Positions 9,409 to 18,031 of a stretch of DNA of 64,000 nt are shown one piece after another; the first letter of the stretch is position 1, and every line of letters starts with the position of its first letter. A program made the translations under genes and the position numbers. The notes under the pieces are model-generated. The model was not told the origin of the DNA. It did no database searches and saw only the letters and a program-made list of their open reading frames with translations. Source of the stretch: Lachnospiraceae bacterium oral taxon 500 (GTDB lineage Bacteria > Bacillota > Clostridia > Lachnospirales > Vallitaleaceae); assembly GCA_002999035.1 (NCBI GenBank), contig CP027241.1, positions 809,001-873,000 on the forward strand, written 5' to 3'.

Positions 9409-9521
9409 CAATCTTCCTCCTTCCGCTCTATTTCCTGCTTCAATCTGCTTGGAGACCTAAAACGGATCGCTTTGAACCTGAATGTCATCTGATTTTTATA
9501 GGGTGCGGCAAACCTTTCTCT

Positions 9522-10871
9522 TTATTCATCGAAGATTTCTTTATACAGTCTGACCATGGTGATAATGGATTGCTCTCTGGTGTAGCTGTTTTGCGGTGCA
9601 AACTTATTGTCACCGACTCCTTTCATCAAACCGCTTTTAACCACAAAATCAACCCCTGCTTTGGCCCAATCGGCAATATCGGCTTCATCTGCAAACGGTG
9701 TCACCTCTCCATCCCGGTTTAAGCCAAGCATCTCCGTATTAAAGTTCAGCATCAGCTTCGCCGCTTCCTGGCGGCTGATTCCTCTGGCCGGCTCAAACTT
9801 ATTATTGCCTACTCCTGCGACAATACCCAGTTTATAGGCATGACCAACCGCATAATTGTCCGTGTCGTCAAAAACCTTGCCCGGATCTTCATCCAGTTTC
9901 TGCAATAAATGCGGCTTATGTTCCAGTATTTTCCTGACAAATTGAATTGCCAGTTCACAATATTCTTCTCTTGTGATATTGCTTTGATAGTTCTTTTGCA
10001 AACACGGCGGTACCAAGTTCAGCTCAATTCCTTTACTGACCGCCTCTTCTGCCCATGGACTGGGTGTCTTGCCATCATTAGCCGGCGGTGTCGGATTTTC
10101 CGGCAGCGGCTCGGTCGGTTGACTCGGGTTTTGTAGATTACAGCCGGTGGCAAAGCAAGTTGACGTACCGACACAAGTGTTTGATCCGATACAGGTCGCA
10201 GTTCCGGCACAGGTATTGGTGCCGATACAGGTACTGGTTCCGGCACAGGTAGACATGCCGGCACAGCTGGCATTTCCCATACAGGTACTGCTGCCGATAC
10301 AGGTGCTGGTGCCGATACAGGTAGTGGCTCCGGCACAGGTATTCGTGCCGAGACAGGTAGTGCTGCCCGCACAGGTACTGCCTCCGACACAGGTCGAGCT
10401 GCCGGCACAGGTCGAGCTGCCGGCACAAGTTGAACTGCCGAAACAGGTTGAATTACAAGTGGCGGTACAGGTCGCTCCGCAAGTAGCTCCGCAGGTCGCT
10501 CCACAGGTTGCTCCACAGGTCACTCCGCAACTGTAAGAACTGGTATAAGACGGAATCGATGGTACACTCGGAACACCGGGAATACTAAAGGCAATGTCGT
10601 CTCCCGCTTTTGACAGGGCAGCTGACTGATCGCCCATATCCACCGCCGTTGGGGTTTCCCGCATGGCTTCGTTCTTGTTTCTGAAAAATTGATTGCTCTC
10701 TTTTTCTGCAAATTCCCGTAATGTATTTTTTAAGGACGCTTCAAATAAAGGGGAAGATACCAACTCATCCTTCTCCTTGGCATAAAGATTGCCCTCAAAT
10801 AAAAATACGGAAAACAGCAAAAGCAAGCTGAAAACCATAACGGAAGAAATCATCGTCTTTTGCTTTCTCAT
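9522..10871 (-). CDS. Secreted SLH-domain protein with a 25-cysteine ladder
   Basis: A 449-residue surface protein. The signal peptide (MRKQKTMISS..., hydrophobic core VFSLLLLFSVFLF) ends near LYA-KEK. A charged helical stretch and a Pro/Ser segment lead into a cysteine-repeat region (residues 115-244). There, eight Cys are spaced every four residues (CGAT repeats), then Cys recur every six (xGxSTC) up to residue 239. A Pro-rich linker follows, then three SLH-like units to the end (FDDTDNYAVGHAYKLG..., FADEADIADWAKAG...), which anchor proteins to secondary cell-wall polymers. The ATG at 10871 has AAGGAG seven bases upstream; the open frame begins at 10934. The Cys region predicts a disulfide- or metal-bearing solenoid, which is inference. 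No radical-SAM or dedicated maturation enzyme is seen nearby. Confidence 0.82.
   Translation of the reverse strand: MRKQKTMISSVMVFSLLLLFSVFLFEGNLYAKEKDELVSSPLFEASLKNTLREFAEKESNQFFRNKNEAMRETPTAVDMGDQSAALSKAGDDIAFSIPGVPSVPSIPSYTSSYSCGVTCGATCGATCGATCGATCTATCNSTCFGSSTCAGSSTCAGSSTCVGGSTCAGSTTCLGTNTCAGATTCIGTSTCIGSSTCMGNASCAGMSTCAGTSTCIGTNTCAGTATCIGSNTCVGTSTCFATGCNLQNPSQPTEPLPENPTPPANDGKTPSPWAEEAVSKGIELNLVPPCLQKNYQSNITREEYCELAIQFVRKILEHKPHLLQKLDEDPGKVFDDTDNYAVGHAYKLGIVAGVGNNKFEPARGISRQEAAKLMLNFNTEMLGLNRDGEVTPFADEADIADWAKAGVDFVVKSGLMKGVGDNKFAPQNSYTREQSIITMVRLYKEIFDE
10140..10529 (-). repeat. Coding tandem repeat, 12-bp then 18-bp units
   Basis: In-frame tandem array inside the SLH gene: about seven 12-bp units (CGAT) nearest the N-terminus, then sixteen 18-bp units encoding xGxSTC. 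Third-base divergence among units is high while Cys, Gly and Thr positions are kept. That suggests selection on the protein rather than recent slippage. Confidence 0.9.
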
Positions 10872-11019
10872 ATGCATTCTCCTTTCAATATTAAAACATG
10901 GAATCATTGATGCTTTTCGGTTTGTTTGCCGCACAGACCAGATGTTTGCAGCGGGGTTTATCGATTGCAGTAGCCATCACTGTCCCCTAAAAACAGTATA
11001 GGTCAATTTGCCTTCCCGG

Positions 11020-11041
11020 TTGTCTGCTGACAGCATACAAT
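11020..11041 (-). promoter_or_regulatory. Shared 22-bp motif, copy upstream of the SLH gene
   Basis: On the plus strand it begins TTGTCTGC-TGA and ends CAGCATACAAT. It matches 18005-18026 at 20 of 22 bases. TTGTCTG and CATACAA form an imperfect inverted repeat. It lies about 150 bases before the SLH start; the copies lie upstream of two genes of the same cluster and in the same orientation, so a common regulator site is likely. Confidence 0.55.
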
Positions 11042-11098
11042 AAAACGGATTTGTCAATTACGTGGTGTCGGGAAATAGCTCCGCCTTTTTACAAACAA

Positions 11099-11122
11099 AC
11101 AGGATAGCTTTCGCTATCCTGT
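11099..11122 (-). terminator. Hairpin directly after the pseudokinase gene
   Basis: ACAGGATAGC (11099-11108) pairs with GCTATCCTGT (11113-11122) around a 4-base loop, three bases after the stop at 11125. The following minus-strand bases are T-rich but interrupted, so termination may be partial. Confidence 0.65.
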
Positions 11123-11124
11123 CG

Positions 11125-12690
11125 TTATTCCACTTTTTTATTTCCTGAGCCGTCCACACGCACCCGCCAAAGACTGTCCCCATCTTCCCGATTGACATAA
11201 AAGATCCAGCGCCCCGCCAGATTAAACGGGCCGGTTGCCGTCGGCACAATGGTATAATGAATCCTGCCGTCAAAAGACATCCACTCCAATGTCTTGTTCT
11301 GACCGGCTACATAATAAATGCCGCCTGATGTGACATTGAGATAGGAAGCCGGTATATGCCCGATTTTTTGCATACTTCCCCCCTCTAAATCCATGCGGAT
11401 CAAAAACCCGGCCGGCGAGCTGCTTTCCCTTTCTTCCTCGTTCTCATAACCGGCGGCATAACCGAAAATCTTATTCTCATAGAGACAAATCCATTCACAG
11501 TGATTGCTGCTGACCAGCTTGCGGTTACTGCCATCCAAATCACAGCGATAGACCGCATAATCATTTTCTTTGTCCGTATAATAAATACGCTGGTCGGCAA
11601 CATGAAAACAATGATAATCGGTAATTCCGTTCAACTGTCTTAATTCACCGGTCTGAGGATTTATCTTATACAGATATCCGTTTTCCGCTGCATCATCCAG
11701 ATAAAATTCTCCGTCCTCAATATAGAGCAAACCCGAACGCTGCTCACAAAACACCTCCTGCCTGAGGGACAGAGGATGAACACGGAATACCTTTTCTTTG
11801 GCGGAATAGTACAACCATCCGTCATAGTAGCTTAAATGAAATGCTTCTGCATTTTCCACCAAAAGCTTTATTTTTTCCGTATAGGGATTCATACGGTAAA
11901 TATTCCGCTGATGGATAAAAAAAAGCTCGTCTTCACTTTGCGCCAAAAAAGCTCCGTCACCGGTTGCTGCCACATTGGCAAATAAATTGCCTCTCCGAAA
12001 GTCATAGGGGGAAGCGCCCAGGCCGATACCCGGAGCCTCCGCCAAGCCTTTCTCATAGCCTCCGGCATACCCCGCCATATAGCCGCTCTCTCTGCCTGCC
12101 GCTTCTCCGATTTGCTCCCCTTCCGTATAAAAGTAAAACAGCAAAGTCAGCAGCATGCCAGTACCGGCTAAAGTCAGCAGAGCCGCTATCCATTTCTCCC
12201 ATTTTCTTTTCTTTCTGGCTACAAAGCTCAAAAGTTCCTTCGGAGATGAAAATCTCATATCGGGATCAAAGGCGGTACATTTTTCAATCACTTCTTTTAG
12301 TATCTTATTTTCTGCCAAGGCATCCAGCTTTGCCTTATTGGTATCTCCAACTGCCATAAAAAGCATTAACATCCCCAAATTGTAAATATAGTTTTTATTT
12401 CGGACTCTTTCCTCTCTCATTTGTTCCGGCGGATAATAAGGCTCTTGTAGGGAAAAACTTATTTTTTGCGGGGATAAAAATATTTCTCCCTCGGTATTTA
12501 AAAAAATATTCTGCGGCAAAAGGCAAGGCGGAATCTCGGTTTCTTTTCCACCTTTATTTTCCAGAACAGCGCATAGTTTTCGGATGATATACAGGATTTC
12601 TTTCTCCGGTCTTGCCCCTTCTTCCGTCACAATCTCCCGAATTGACTTTTTTTCCGTGCTGTTCCACGTAAAATGTATTTTCCCGAACAT
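11125..12690 (-). CDS. Membrane pseudokinase with extracellular propeller-like domain
   Basis: A 521-residue protein paralogous to the C-terminal half of the neighbouring glycosyltransferase-kinase. Residues 1-160 match a kinase C-lobe: PPCLLPQNIF replaces the HRDIKPQNI catalytic loop, SPQ stands where DFG should be, and YYPPEQ plus CTAFDPDMRF match YAPPEQ and CIAFDPKSRI. A transmembrane helix near 170-190 is followed by a Gly/Tyr stalk (GRESGYMAGYAGGYEKG). Then comes a repeat-rich domain of the DUF5050/propeller type (LYYSAKEKVFRVHP, IYYTDKEND, YLYKINPQTGEL). With no catalytic Asp, DFG or N-lobe it should not phosphorylate. It starts five bases after the upstream stop with an ideal AAGGAGGTGA site and may regulate or scaffold the active kinase. 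Confidence 0.82.
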   Translation of the reverse strand: MFGKIHFTWNSTEKKSIREIVTEEGARPEKEILYIIRKLCAVLENKGGKETEIPPCLLPQNIFLNTEGEIFLSPQKISFSLQEPYYPPEQMREERVRNKNYIYNLGMLMLFMAVGDTNKAKLDALAENKILKEVIEKCTAFDPDMRFSSPKELLSFVARKKRKWEKWIAALLTLAGTGMLLTLLFYFYTEGEQIGEAAGRESGYMAGYAGGYEKGLAEAPGIGLGASPYDFRRGNLFANVAATGDGAFLAQSEDELFFIHQRNIYRMNPYTEKIKLLVENAEAFHLSYYDGWLYYSAKEKVFRVHPLSLRQEVFCEQRSGLLYIEDGEFYLDDAAENGYLYKINPQTGELRQLNGITDYHCFHVADQRIYYTDKENDYAVYRCDLDGSNRKLVSSNHCEWICLYENKIFGYAAGYENEEERESSSPAGFLIRMDLEGGSMQKIGHIPASYLNVTSGGIYYVAGQNKTLEWMSFDGRIHYTIVPTATGPFNLAGRWIFYVNREDGDSLWRVRVDGSGNKKVE

Positions 12691-12694
12691 TCCC

Positions 12695-15600
12695 TCACCT
12701 CCTTACCCGAACCGGATGGTCATCGCTGCCGTCTGTTCCCACACACCAAAGCCTATTTCCATCTCCCCGATTGCGATAAAAAATCAAGTCACCGGCCAGA
12801 TTAAAATCCGATGCGTCATTGGTTGAAATGACGCTTTTCAGCCTTCCGTCCAAAGTGCAGAAATTAATGGTTCCGTCAATGGTATCAAGGAAATAAATTC
12901 CCCGTCCGGTTACATTCAATAATCCGGCACTTTCTTCGGCAATGCTTTGTTCTTCACCGGAAGGAATCCCTATTTTTATCAATTCCGAAAAGCCTGCTCT
13001 TTGCACGCAGCAATAAATCGCATCCTGATACACACATGCACTGCTGCAGCTGTCCTCGGTCAGCAGCCTGATATCTTCGCCATTTAATTTGGAGCTGTAT
13101 AATTTACTCTCTTCTCCGGCGGTAAAATACAGCCTGCCTTGATAAAGATTGATATTTTGATATCCCTTGACATCCGCCAGTTTCACTTGCCTGCCATCAC
13201 GAACATTCAGTAAGTACAGCGCCTCTTTCCCCAAAGCATAATAATTATCCCCGTCAATCAACAGATGGGCCGTCAGCTCTTTGGATAAGACTTCCGTTTT
13301 CAGGTTGTAAAGATTGGTTTGCATGATATTATCCCCGGCTGAGTAATACAACCAGCCATGATTGGAGCTGAGTCCCTGCGCTCCGGCATCTTTCAGAAAA
13401 AGCTGCGGAATCGTACTGCCCTTTGGAACTTTATAGATATCTTTCTCTAAAATATAGTATATTCCCGCTTCGTTTTGTACGGCATAGGCTCCACTGCCGG
13501 CAGTCAAATTGCCGGGCAGATTTCCTTCGCCCATAAGCACTTCTCCCTCGCCGATTTGAAAAACAGGAACCGTTTCATAACCGTCGGTATAGCCGATACC
13601 ATGGCCGTTTTCATATCCTGACTTTTCTCCCTGCCGTTTCCCATGCTGCATTCCCAGTCCATACGCCAAAGCGGATAAACCGGCACACAGAAAGACAACG
13701 GCAGCCGCAGCCACTACGCCCCGGTATTTTTTCCTGGCGTAGTTTTCTCTTAAAATATATTCCCGAATCTCCTCCACGCTCTGGATCCGTGATTTGGGAT
13801 CAAAGGCGATACACCGCTCTATCAGTCTGCAAAGACGATTGTTGATAATCTGGGCTTCCAATTCCGTTCGGGTGGTATGCCCGGTTGCCATAAACAGCAT
13901 GACAATTCCCAAAGAATAAATATCCGTCAGTGCGGAAGTCTGGTCAAACCCATATTGTTCCGGCGGGGCATAGTCCAAAGTCAGCACTACGGAGGTATCT
14001 TGGGTTCGGCCTTCTTTATGCACTCTGGCAATCCCAAAATCAATCAGATGGATTTTCCCGTCTTTTCCGACAATAATATTTTGCGGCTTAATATCCCGAT
14101 GGATCACCGGCGGCGTTTGCTGATGTAAATATCGCAAAATCTCGGTTAATTTGAGGACTACATGGAAAATGTCATTTGGGCTTAAAAGTCCATTGGTTTT
14201 GACAATATCATATAAGGTGCGCCCTTCGATATATTCCCTGACAATATACCTTCTCTCTCCCAGTTCATAAGAGCGATATACTTTCGGAATACCGGGATGA
14301 TTGAGTTTTTTTAATAATTCCGCTTCTTCCCATGCATCTTCTTCCGGATAATCTTTGGTGATTTTCAAAATTGCTTTGGTGTCGTCCGTTATTCGTTTCA
14401 GCAAATAAATTTCCTTTTTATTTTGGTCATCTTTGCGAATACAGCTTTCAAAGGAATATTCTACTGTCAATTCCGGCGGCATTTTTTCATCCGACATAAT
14501 TTCCTGCAGGGTTTGATGATAGGTGTCCAAAAAACTTCTGATATCACTGTCTAACGACTCGCCTTGTAATTTCACTTCTGCTTCCGGTTTTTGCATCTCT
14601 GTACTCCATTCCGTCAAAGGCAGGGGTATGCTTGCGATTTCCCGCTTCTGCCCTTGCCTGGCCATCTTGACATTCTCTTTTTTCTTTGCCCCGCTAAAAA
14701 ACTGAGGTGTCATCAGAATAGGAACCAGTACCGTTCCAAACAAAACATAGCAATAGGTAAACATGGTGACAGGCTCTATTCCTTTTCTGGTTATCATAAA
14801 CAGACCTCTGTCCAAACACAAAATCGCAATCGGAATAAAACCTTTATTTTTCTTGATATATTCGACAATTAATTTCACGCCATCCGAGAAATGATATTCC
14901 AGTTTATCTACACTGCTGGAGGGAAAGGCTTTCTGATTCGTTTTAAACAAATTAACCACATACCGGCAAGCGCCGGATAACATGGCAAAGGAATGACCTA
15001 CAAAAGAAACGGCAATGATTACGGTATGCATAATTTTTTCGGTTTGTTCTTTAGGGAAATGCCGTTTCATAACCCTGCCGCGAATACAGGGCAGGACAAT
15101 AAAGCAAAAATTACACAGTAAAAAACCGGCCCACAAAAGGTGAATGTTCCCGAAGTACGATTCCAGCAAAACGGTCGGCAGCAGCATGACCTCATTGATA
15201 ACGGAACAAAAATAAAGCAGCATGTAGAGTACATCACATTTTCTGCTTTTCCCCCAAACAATCGTTCCGTCAAAAATCATCTCAAACAGGCCATAGGAAT
15301 ATCGAAGCTGCTTACTGCTTTCTTCGGCAAAGGTCCGGCTGACATACTCCGTAAATTCCAGCCCCTGAATCTGGGCATACTTGCCATGATATCCCATATT
15401 ATAAAAGCAAATCGCCTTGTCATAATCCTCAGAAACCTTATCTTCCGACCACAGTCCGCTCTTTTCTAAAATACTTTTGCGCAGAAACACATTATGACCC
15501 ACCAGCGGTACAAAAAAGCCCTGCAATGCCTTACATGGCCATATATTCAGGAAAAGATTATTGACCTGATGCCCGGTGGCATAAGTATAATAATTGTCCG

Positions 15601-16504
15601 ATACATTCACCGCATGAGTGGCACACTGGACATATGCCAGTTTATCATCTACCGAAAACTCCGGCGCAATGGCTTCGATAATCTTTTCCTTGACACCGGA
15701 ATCCTTGTCCAAAAGAAGAATCATTTCATTGGTATAAATATTTCCCTCGGCATAGCCATACTCAAATTCCGCTCCCGGCTTTGTCAGTTCCTTTCGCCCC
15801 TTGCCTTGATAAATCGCTTCCCCCATCCTTAGGGTATAGTTTAAATTGGAAGCCTTTTTAAAAAGCCCCGCCCGATTCTTGGCCGGCCTGACCACAAAAG
15901 GCACTTGCTGTTCCCGATAAAAACAAATCCGCTGAGCCGCTTTTCTTTCCTGGGCAGAAAGCTCCGGCGCATGCTGAAAAAACCGCTCCAGCAATCTCTC
16001 CACTTTTTCTTCCGTGCAAAAACCGCCCAGCATGACGGCAATGCCATCATCCGACACGATCACATTTCCCGCTTGATAACTGTATTCCTGATACTTCTTC
16101 ACTGCCGCTATGCTGCTGCGAATGGTCTCAAAGATGACCTCATTCGCCTCTGTATATACGGGGATACTGACCGTGACCGGCAGCAATTCCCCATAATTGA
16201 TATTTTTTCGCACAGTATTCATATAATACTTCCGGTTAATCAAAGTCTGCCCGGCCAACACACTGCAAACCGAAGGACGCAAAGACCACAAAATATCGGT
16301 CACATAAGAAAAGGGATAGATAAAAAATATAAAAGAAACGGATAAATAGAGAAAATTATGCAAGAACAATCCGTAAAAAATAAATAAGGAAATATGCAAA
16401 AGCGCATTGCAAATAAGCCCGAGAATATATGGCCACACATCACAGCCGCCATTTCCCAGCTTTTCCGGGATGATTATTTTTCTTGGCTGAGTCCTCCTTT
16501 GCAT
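12695..16504 (-). CDS. Fusion of membrane glycosyltransferase 2, Ser/Thr kinase and extracellular propeller
   Basis: A 1269-residue membrane protein. Two N-terminal membrane helices (27-75) precede a GT2 domain (about 110-420) with SIPVYTE, SDDG (151-154), DKD (266-268), SEDYD (358-362) and KQLRY (398-402) in the QxxRW position. More helices run to about 600. A linker contains DIRSFLDT. A complete Hanks-type kinase follows (about 694-915): Lys714 in AILK, HRD 802-804, DFG 822-824 and the APPEQ activation segment. A helix (929-950), a Gly/Tyr stalk (GEKSGYENGHGIGYTDGY) and a DUF5050-like propeller to 1269 end the protein. I infer processive polysaccharide synthesis and secretion (as in cellulose or hyaluronan synthases) controlled by an outside-sensing kinase on the same chain. 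The GT2 and kinase calls are strong; the polymer is unknown. An alternative view is two functions fused merely for localisation. Confidence 0.85.
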   Translation of the reverse strand: MQRRTQPRKIIIPEKLGNGGCDVWPYILGLICNALLHISLFIFYGLFLHNFLYLSVSFIFFIYPFSYVTDILWSLRPSVCSVLAGQTLINRKYYMNTVRKNINYGELLPVTVSIPVYTEANEVIFETIRSSIAAVKKYQEYSYQAGNVIVSDDGIAVMLGGFCTEEKVERLLERFFQHAPELSAQERKAAQRICFYREQQVPFVVRPAKNRAGLFKKASNLNYTLRMGEAIYQGKGRKELTKPGAEFEYGYAEGNIYTNEMILLLDKDSGVKEKIIEAIAPEFSVDDKLAYVQCATHAVNVSDNYYTYATGHQVNNLFLNIWPCKALQGFFVPLVGHNVFLRKSILEKSGLWSEDKVSEDYDKAICFYNMGYHGKYAQIQGLEFTEYVSRTFAEESSKQLRYSYGLFEMIFDGTIVWGKSRKCDVLYMLLYFCSVINEVMLLPTVLLESYFGNIHLLWAGFLLCNFCFIVLPCIRGRVMKRHFPKEQTEKIMHTVIIAVSFVGHSFAMLSGACRYVVNLFKTNQKAFPSSSVDKLEYHFSDGVKLIVEYIKKNKGFIPIAILCLDRGLFMITRKGIEPVTMFTYCYVLFGTVLVPILMTPQFFSGAKKKENVKMARQGQKREIASIPLPLTEWSTEMQKPEAEVKLQGESLDSDIRSFLDTYHQTLQEIMSDEKMPPELTVEYSFESCIRKDDQNKKEIYLLKRITDDTKAILKITKDYPEEDAWEEAELLKKLNHPGIPKVYRSYELGERRYIVREYIEGRTLYDIVKTNGLLSPNDIFHVVLKLTEILRYLHQQTPPVIHRDIKPQNIIVGKDGKIHLIDFGIARVHKEGRTQDTSVVLTLDYAPPEQYGFDQTSALTDIYSLGIVMLFMATGHTTRTELEAQIINNRLCRLIERCIAFDPKSRIQSVEEIREYILRENYARKKYRGVVAAAAVVFLCAGLSALAYGLGMQHGKRQGEKSGYENGHGIGYTDGYETVPVFQIGEGEVLMGEGNLPGNLTAGSGAYAVQNEAGIYYILEKDIYKVPKGSTIPQLFLKDAGAQGLSSNHGWLYYSAGDNIMQTNLYNLKTEVLSKELTAHLLIDGDNYYALGKEALYLLNVRDGRQVKLADVKGYQNINLYQGRLYFTAGEESKLYSSKLNGEDIRLLTEDSCSSACVYQDAIYCCVQRAGFSELIKIGIPSGEEQSIAEESAGLLNVTGRGIYFLDTIDGTINFCTLDGRLKSVISTNDASDFNLAGDLIFYRNRGDGNRLWCVGTDGSDDHPVRVRR

Positions 16505-16546
16505 CCTGTTTCTCCCAAATTCTATCTTGCCTTTGGCCTGACCAAT

Positions 16547-17815
16547 CTATCTTAACGGATTGGCCTTCATTTTCGCAAGGGCGTACCAGGCGGTTGCCCC
16601 TATGCTCTGCGTATTATGATATTCCCAAAGCACCTCCGCTCCGCTGACCGTAAATCCCGTAGACACTCCATCTCTATCGGCTGCCGGAATACTTCCGTCC
16701 GGACTTAACTGTGTTTTTAAATATCTCAATACCGCCTCATATTTTTCATTTTTTTCCAGCTGATGATAGCAAAGTGCCATCTGTGCGGTTCCTTCATTCC
16801 AGATTCCGTCCAAATCCCCTGCACTGAAATCAAATCCGCCGCCAACCATCATATTTTCTTCTGCAAAAGCAATGATTTCCTCTTTCTCTTTCATTTCTTC
16901 CAAAGCCAAAATCGCCAGTGAATTGGTGTCCAGCGGATAGACCCCCTTGCTTAAAGTAATTCCATCGGCTTCTGTCCCCGCATAGAAGCAATGCAGCTTT
17001 GGGTCGTACATCGACAGGACAAATTCCTTGGCATGCTCGGCAGCTGCCCGGTATTCTTCGGCTTTGCCGGCATTTTTTTCTGCCACTGCTTTCGCCAGAC
17101 AGCGAAAAGCGCTGATCAAATCAATATTATGCTCGGTGGATTTATGCCTGGCCTTTATTTGGGTTTCATCCCAGCCTTCATATCCGCCGGTAAAACCGCC
17201 TTTTTTGTCTTTTAAAGTCAGGACAAAATCCGCCGCCCGCATCGCCGCCTGAATATATTCCTCTTTTTTTTCGGGCATTGCTCTTTCTGCCGCCTTACAA
17301 AGCGCCAGCATCACCCAGGCCATATTTCCGGTCGAAGTGGACACCATGTAGTAGTCCTCCTGCCAACGTCCTTTCTCCCAAAAGCCCGGCAAGCGAATGG
17401 TGACTTTTCCGCCGGTAATGGAGCGCCCGGAATCACTTTTGGGATTGCCGCCGGTATATGCATTTCTCAGCCTGCCGTCCCGGAACAGCCGATCATGCTC
17501 CTGTGCAAACACAAAGGCATCCGCCAGTCTTTGCACATGCCAGTCTGCGCCTGCTTCCGCCAAGGCCATCAGCGCCACTGCATTATCATATACATAGGCA
17601 TAGTCCGAAACCTTTTGTCCGTTTTCAATCGGACCGGCAATAAAGCCTCTGGTCTTTTCCACCTGAGCAGCTAAAAATCCGGCAGCCGGCGAAATGTCAG
17701 CTATTTCCTTTGCATTTGGCTTAATTTCCGTATCCGAGTCACATCCGGTCAATGCCATAAGGAAAATAAGAAGAAAGCAAAGGCTGTTTTTCAATTTTTT
17801 TCCTGTATTTTTCAT
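16547..17815 (-). CDS. Lipoprotein of the six-hairpin glycosidase type
   Basis: A 422-residue secreted lipoprotein. The N-terminus KNSLCFLLIFLMALTGCDSD holds a lipobox (LTGC) for anchoring to the outer face of the membrane. The rest is repeated helical hairpins with aromatic/Gly turns: YAYVYDNAVALMALAEAG, STSTGNMAWVMLALCKA, KSTEHNIDLISAFRCLAKA, WNEGTAQMALCYHQL and NTQSIGATAWYALAKM. This is the pattern of (alpha/alpha)6-barrel glycosidases and lyases. The frame is open to 17956, but GGAGG six bases before the ATG at 17815 fixes the start and gives a proper signal peptide. It ends 42 bp before the glycosyltransferase fusion. A synthase paired with a hydrolase recalls cellulose-synthase clusters; I infer trimming or editing of the exported glycan. 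Confidence 0.78.
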   Translation of the reverse strand: MKNTGKKLKNSLCFLLIFLMALTGCDSDTEIKPNAKEIADISPAAGFLAAQVEKTRGFIAGPIENGQKVSDYAYVYDNAVALMALAEAGADWHVQRLADAFVFAQEHDRLFRDGRLRNAYTGGNPKSDSGRSITGGKVTIRLPGFWEKGRWQEDYYMVSTSTGNMAWVMLALCKAAERAMPEKKEEYIQAAMRAADFVLTLKDKKGGFTGGYEGWDETQIKARHKSTEHNIDLISAFRCLAKAVAEKNAGKAEEYRAAAEHAKEFVLSMYDPKLHCFYAGTEADGITLSKGVYPLDTNSLAILALEEMKEKEEIIAFAEENMMVGGGFDFSAGDLDGIWNEGTAQMALCYHQLEKNEKYEAVLRYLKTQLSPDGSIPAADRDGVSTGFTVSGAEVLWEYHNTQSIGATAWYALAKMKANPLR

Positions 17816-18004
17816 ATATGCCTCCAAATCTCTCCTGTAATCACATCTCGTTTGAAACGCTCCAAACCGGCCCGCAAGCTTCCTACCGCCAGGGGCAAGC
17901 CATATCTTCCCACGATCCTTATGGACTTTGAGCCTAAGGCTCTGCTTTTCCGGCATTGGTGTCCTGCTTCCTGTCTTTTATTATAAATCGGGGCAGCCTG
18001 CCTG

Positions 18005-18026
18005 TTGTCTGCCGGCAGCATACAAT
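18005..18026 (-). promoter_or_regulatory. Shared 22-bp motif, copy upstream of the lipoprotein gene
   Basis: Differs from the copy at 11020-11041 only at two positions (plus strand CCGG here, CTGA there). It lies 190 bases before the lipoprotein start, just past the end of the HTH gene. The centre CTGCCGGCAG is a perfect palindrome in this copy. Confidence 0.55.
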
Positions 18027-18031
18027 GCTCC

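Noticed and set aside
10140-10529. Possible CRISPR array
   Set aside because: The 12- and 18-bp units run without unique spacers and encode a regular protein repeat in frame.
10147-10536. Plus-strand frame of Val/Pro/Gln repeats across the Cys-repeat region
   Set aside because: It is the antisense shadow of the tandem repeat; there is no ribosome site, and the signal peptide and SLH units support the minus strand.
17816-18004. c-di-GMP or other riboswitch before the lipoprotein gene
   Set aside because: I looked for the conserved GEMM cores in both long leaders (here and 10872-11019) and did not find a convincing match.
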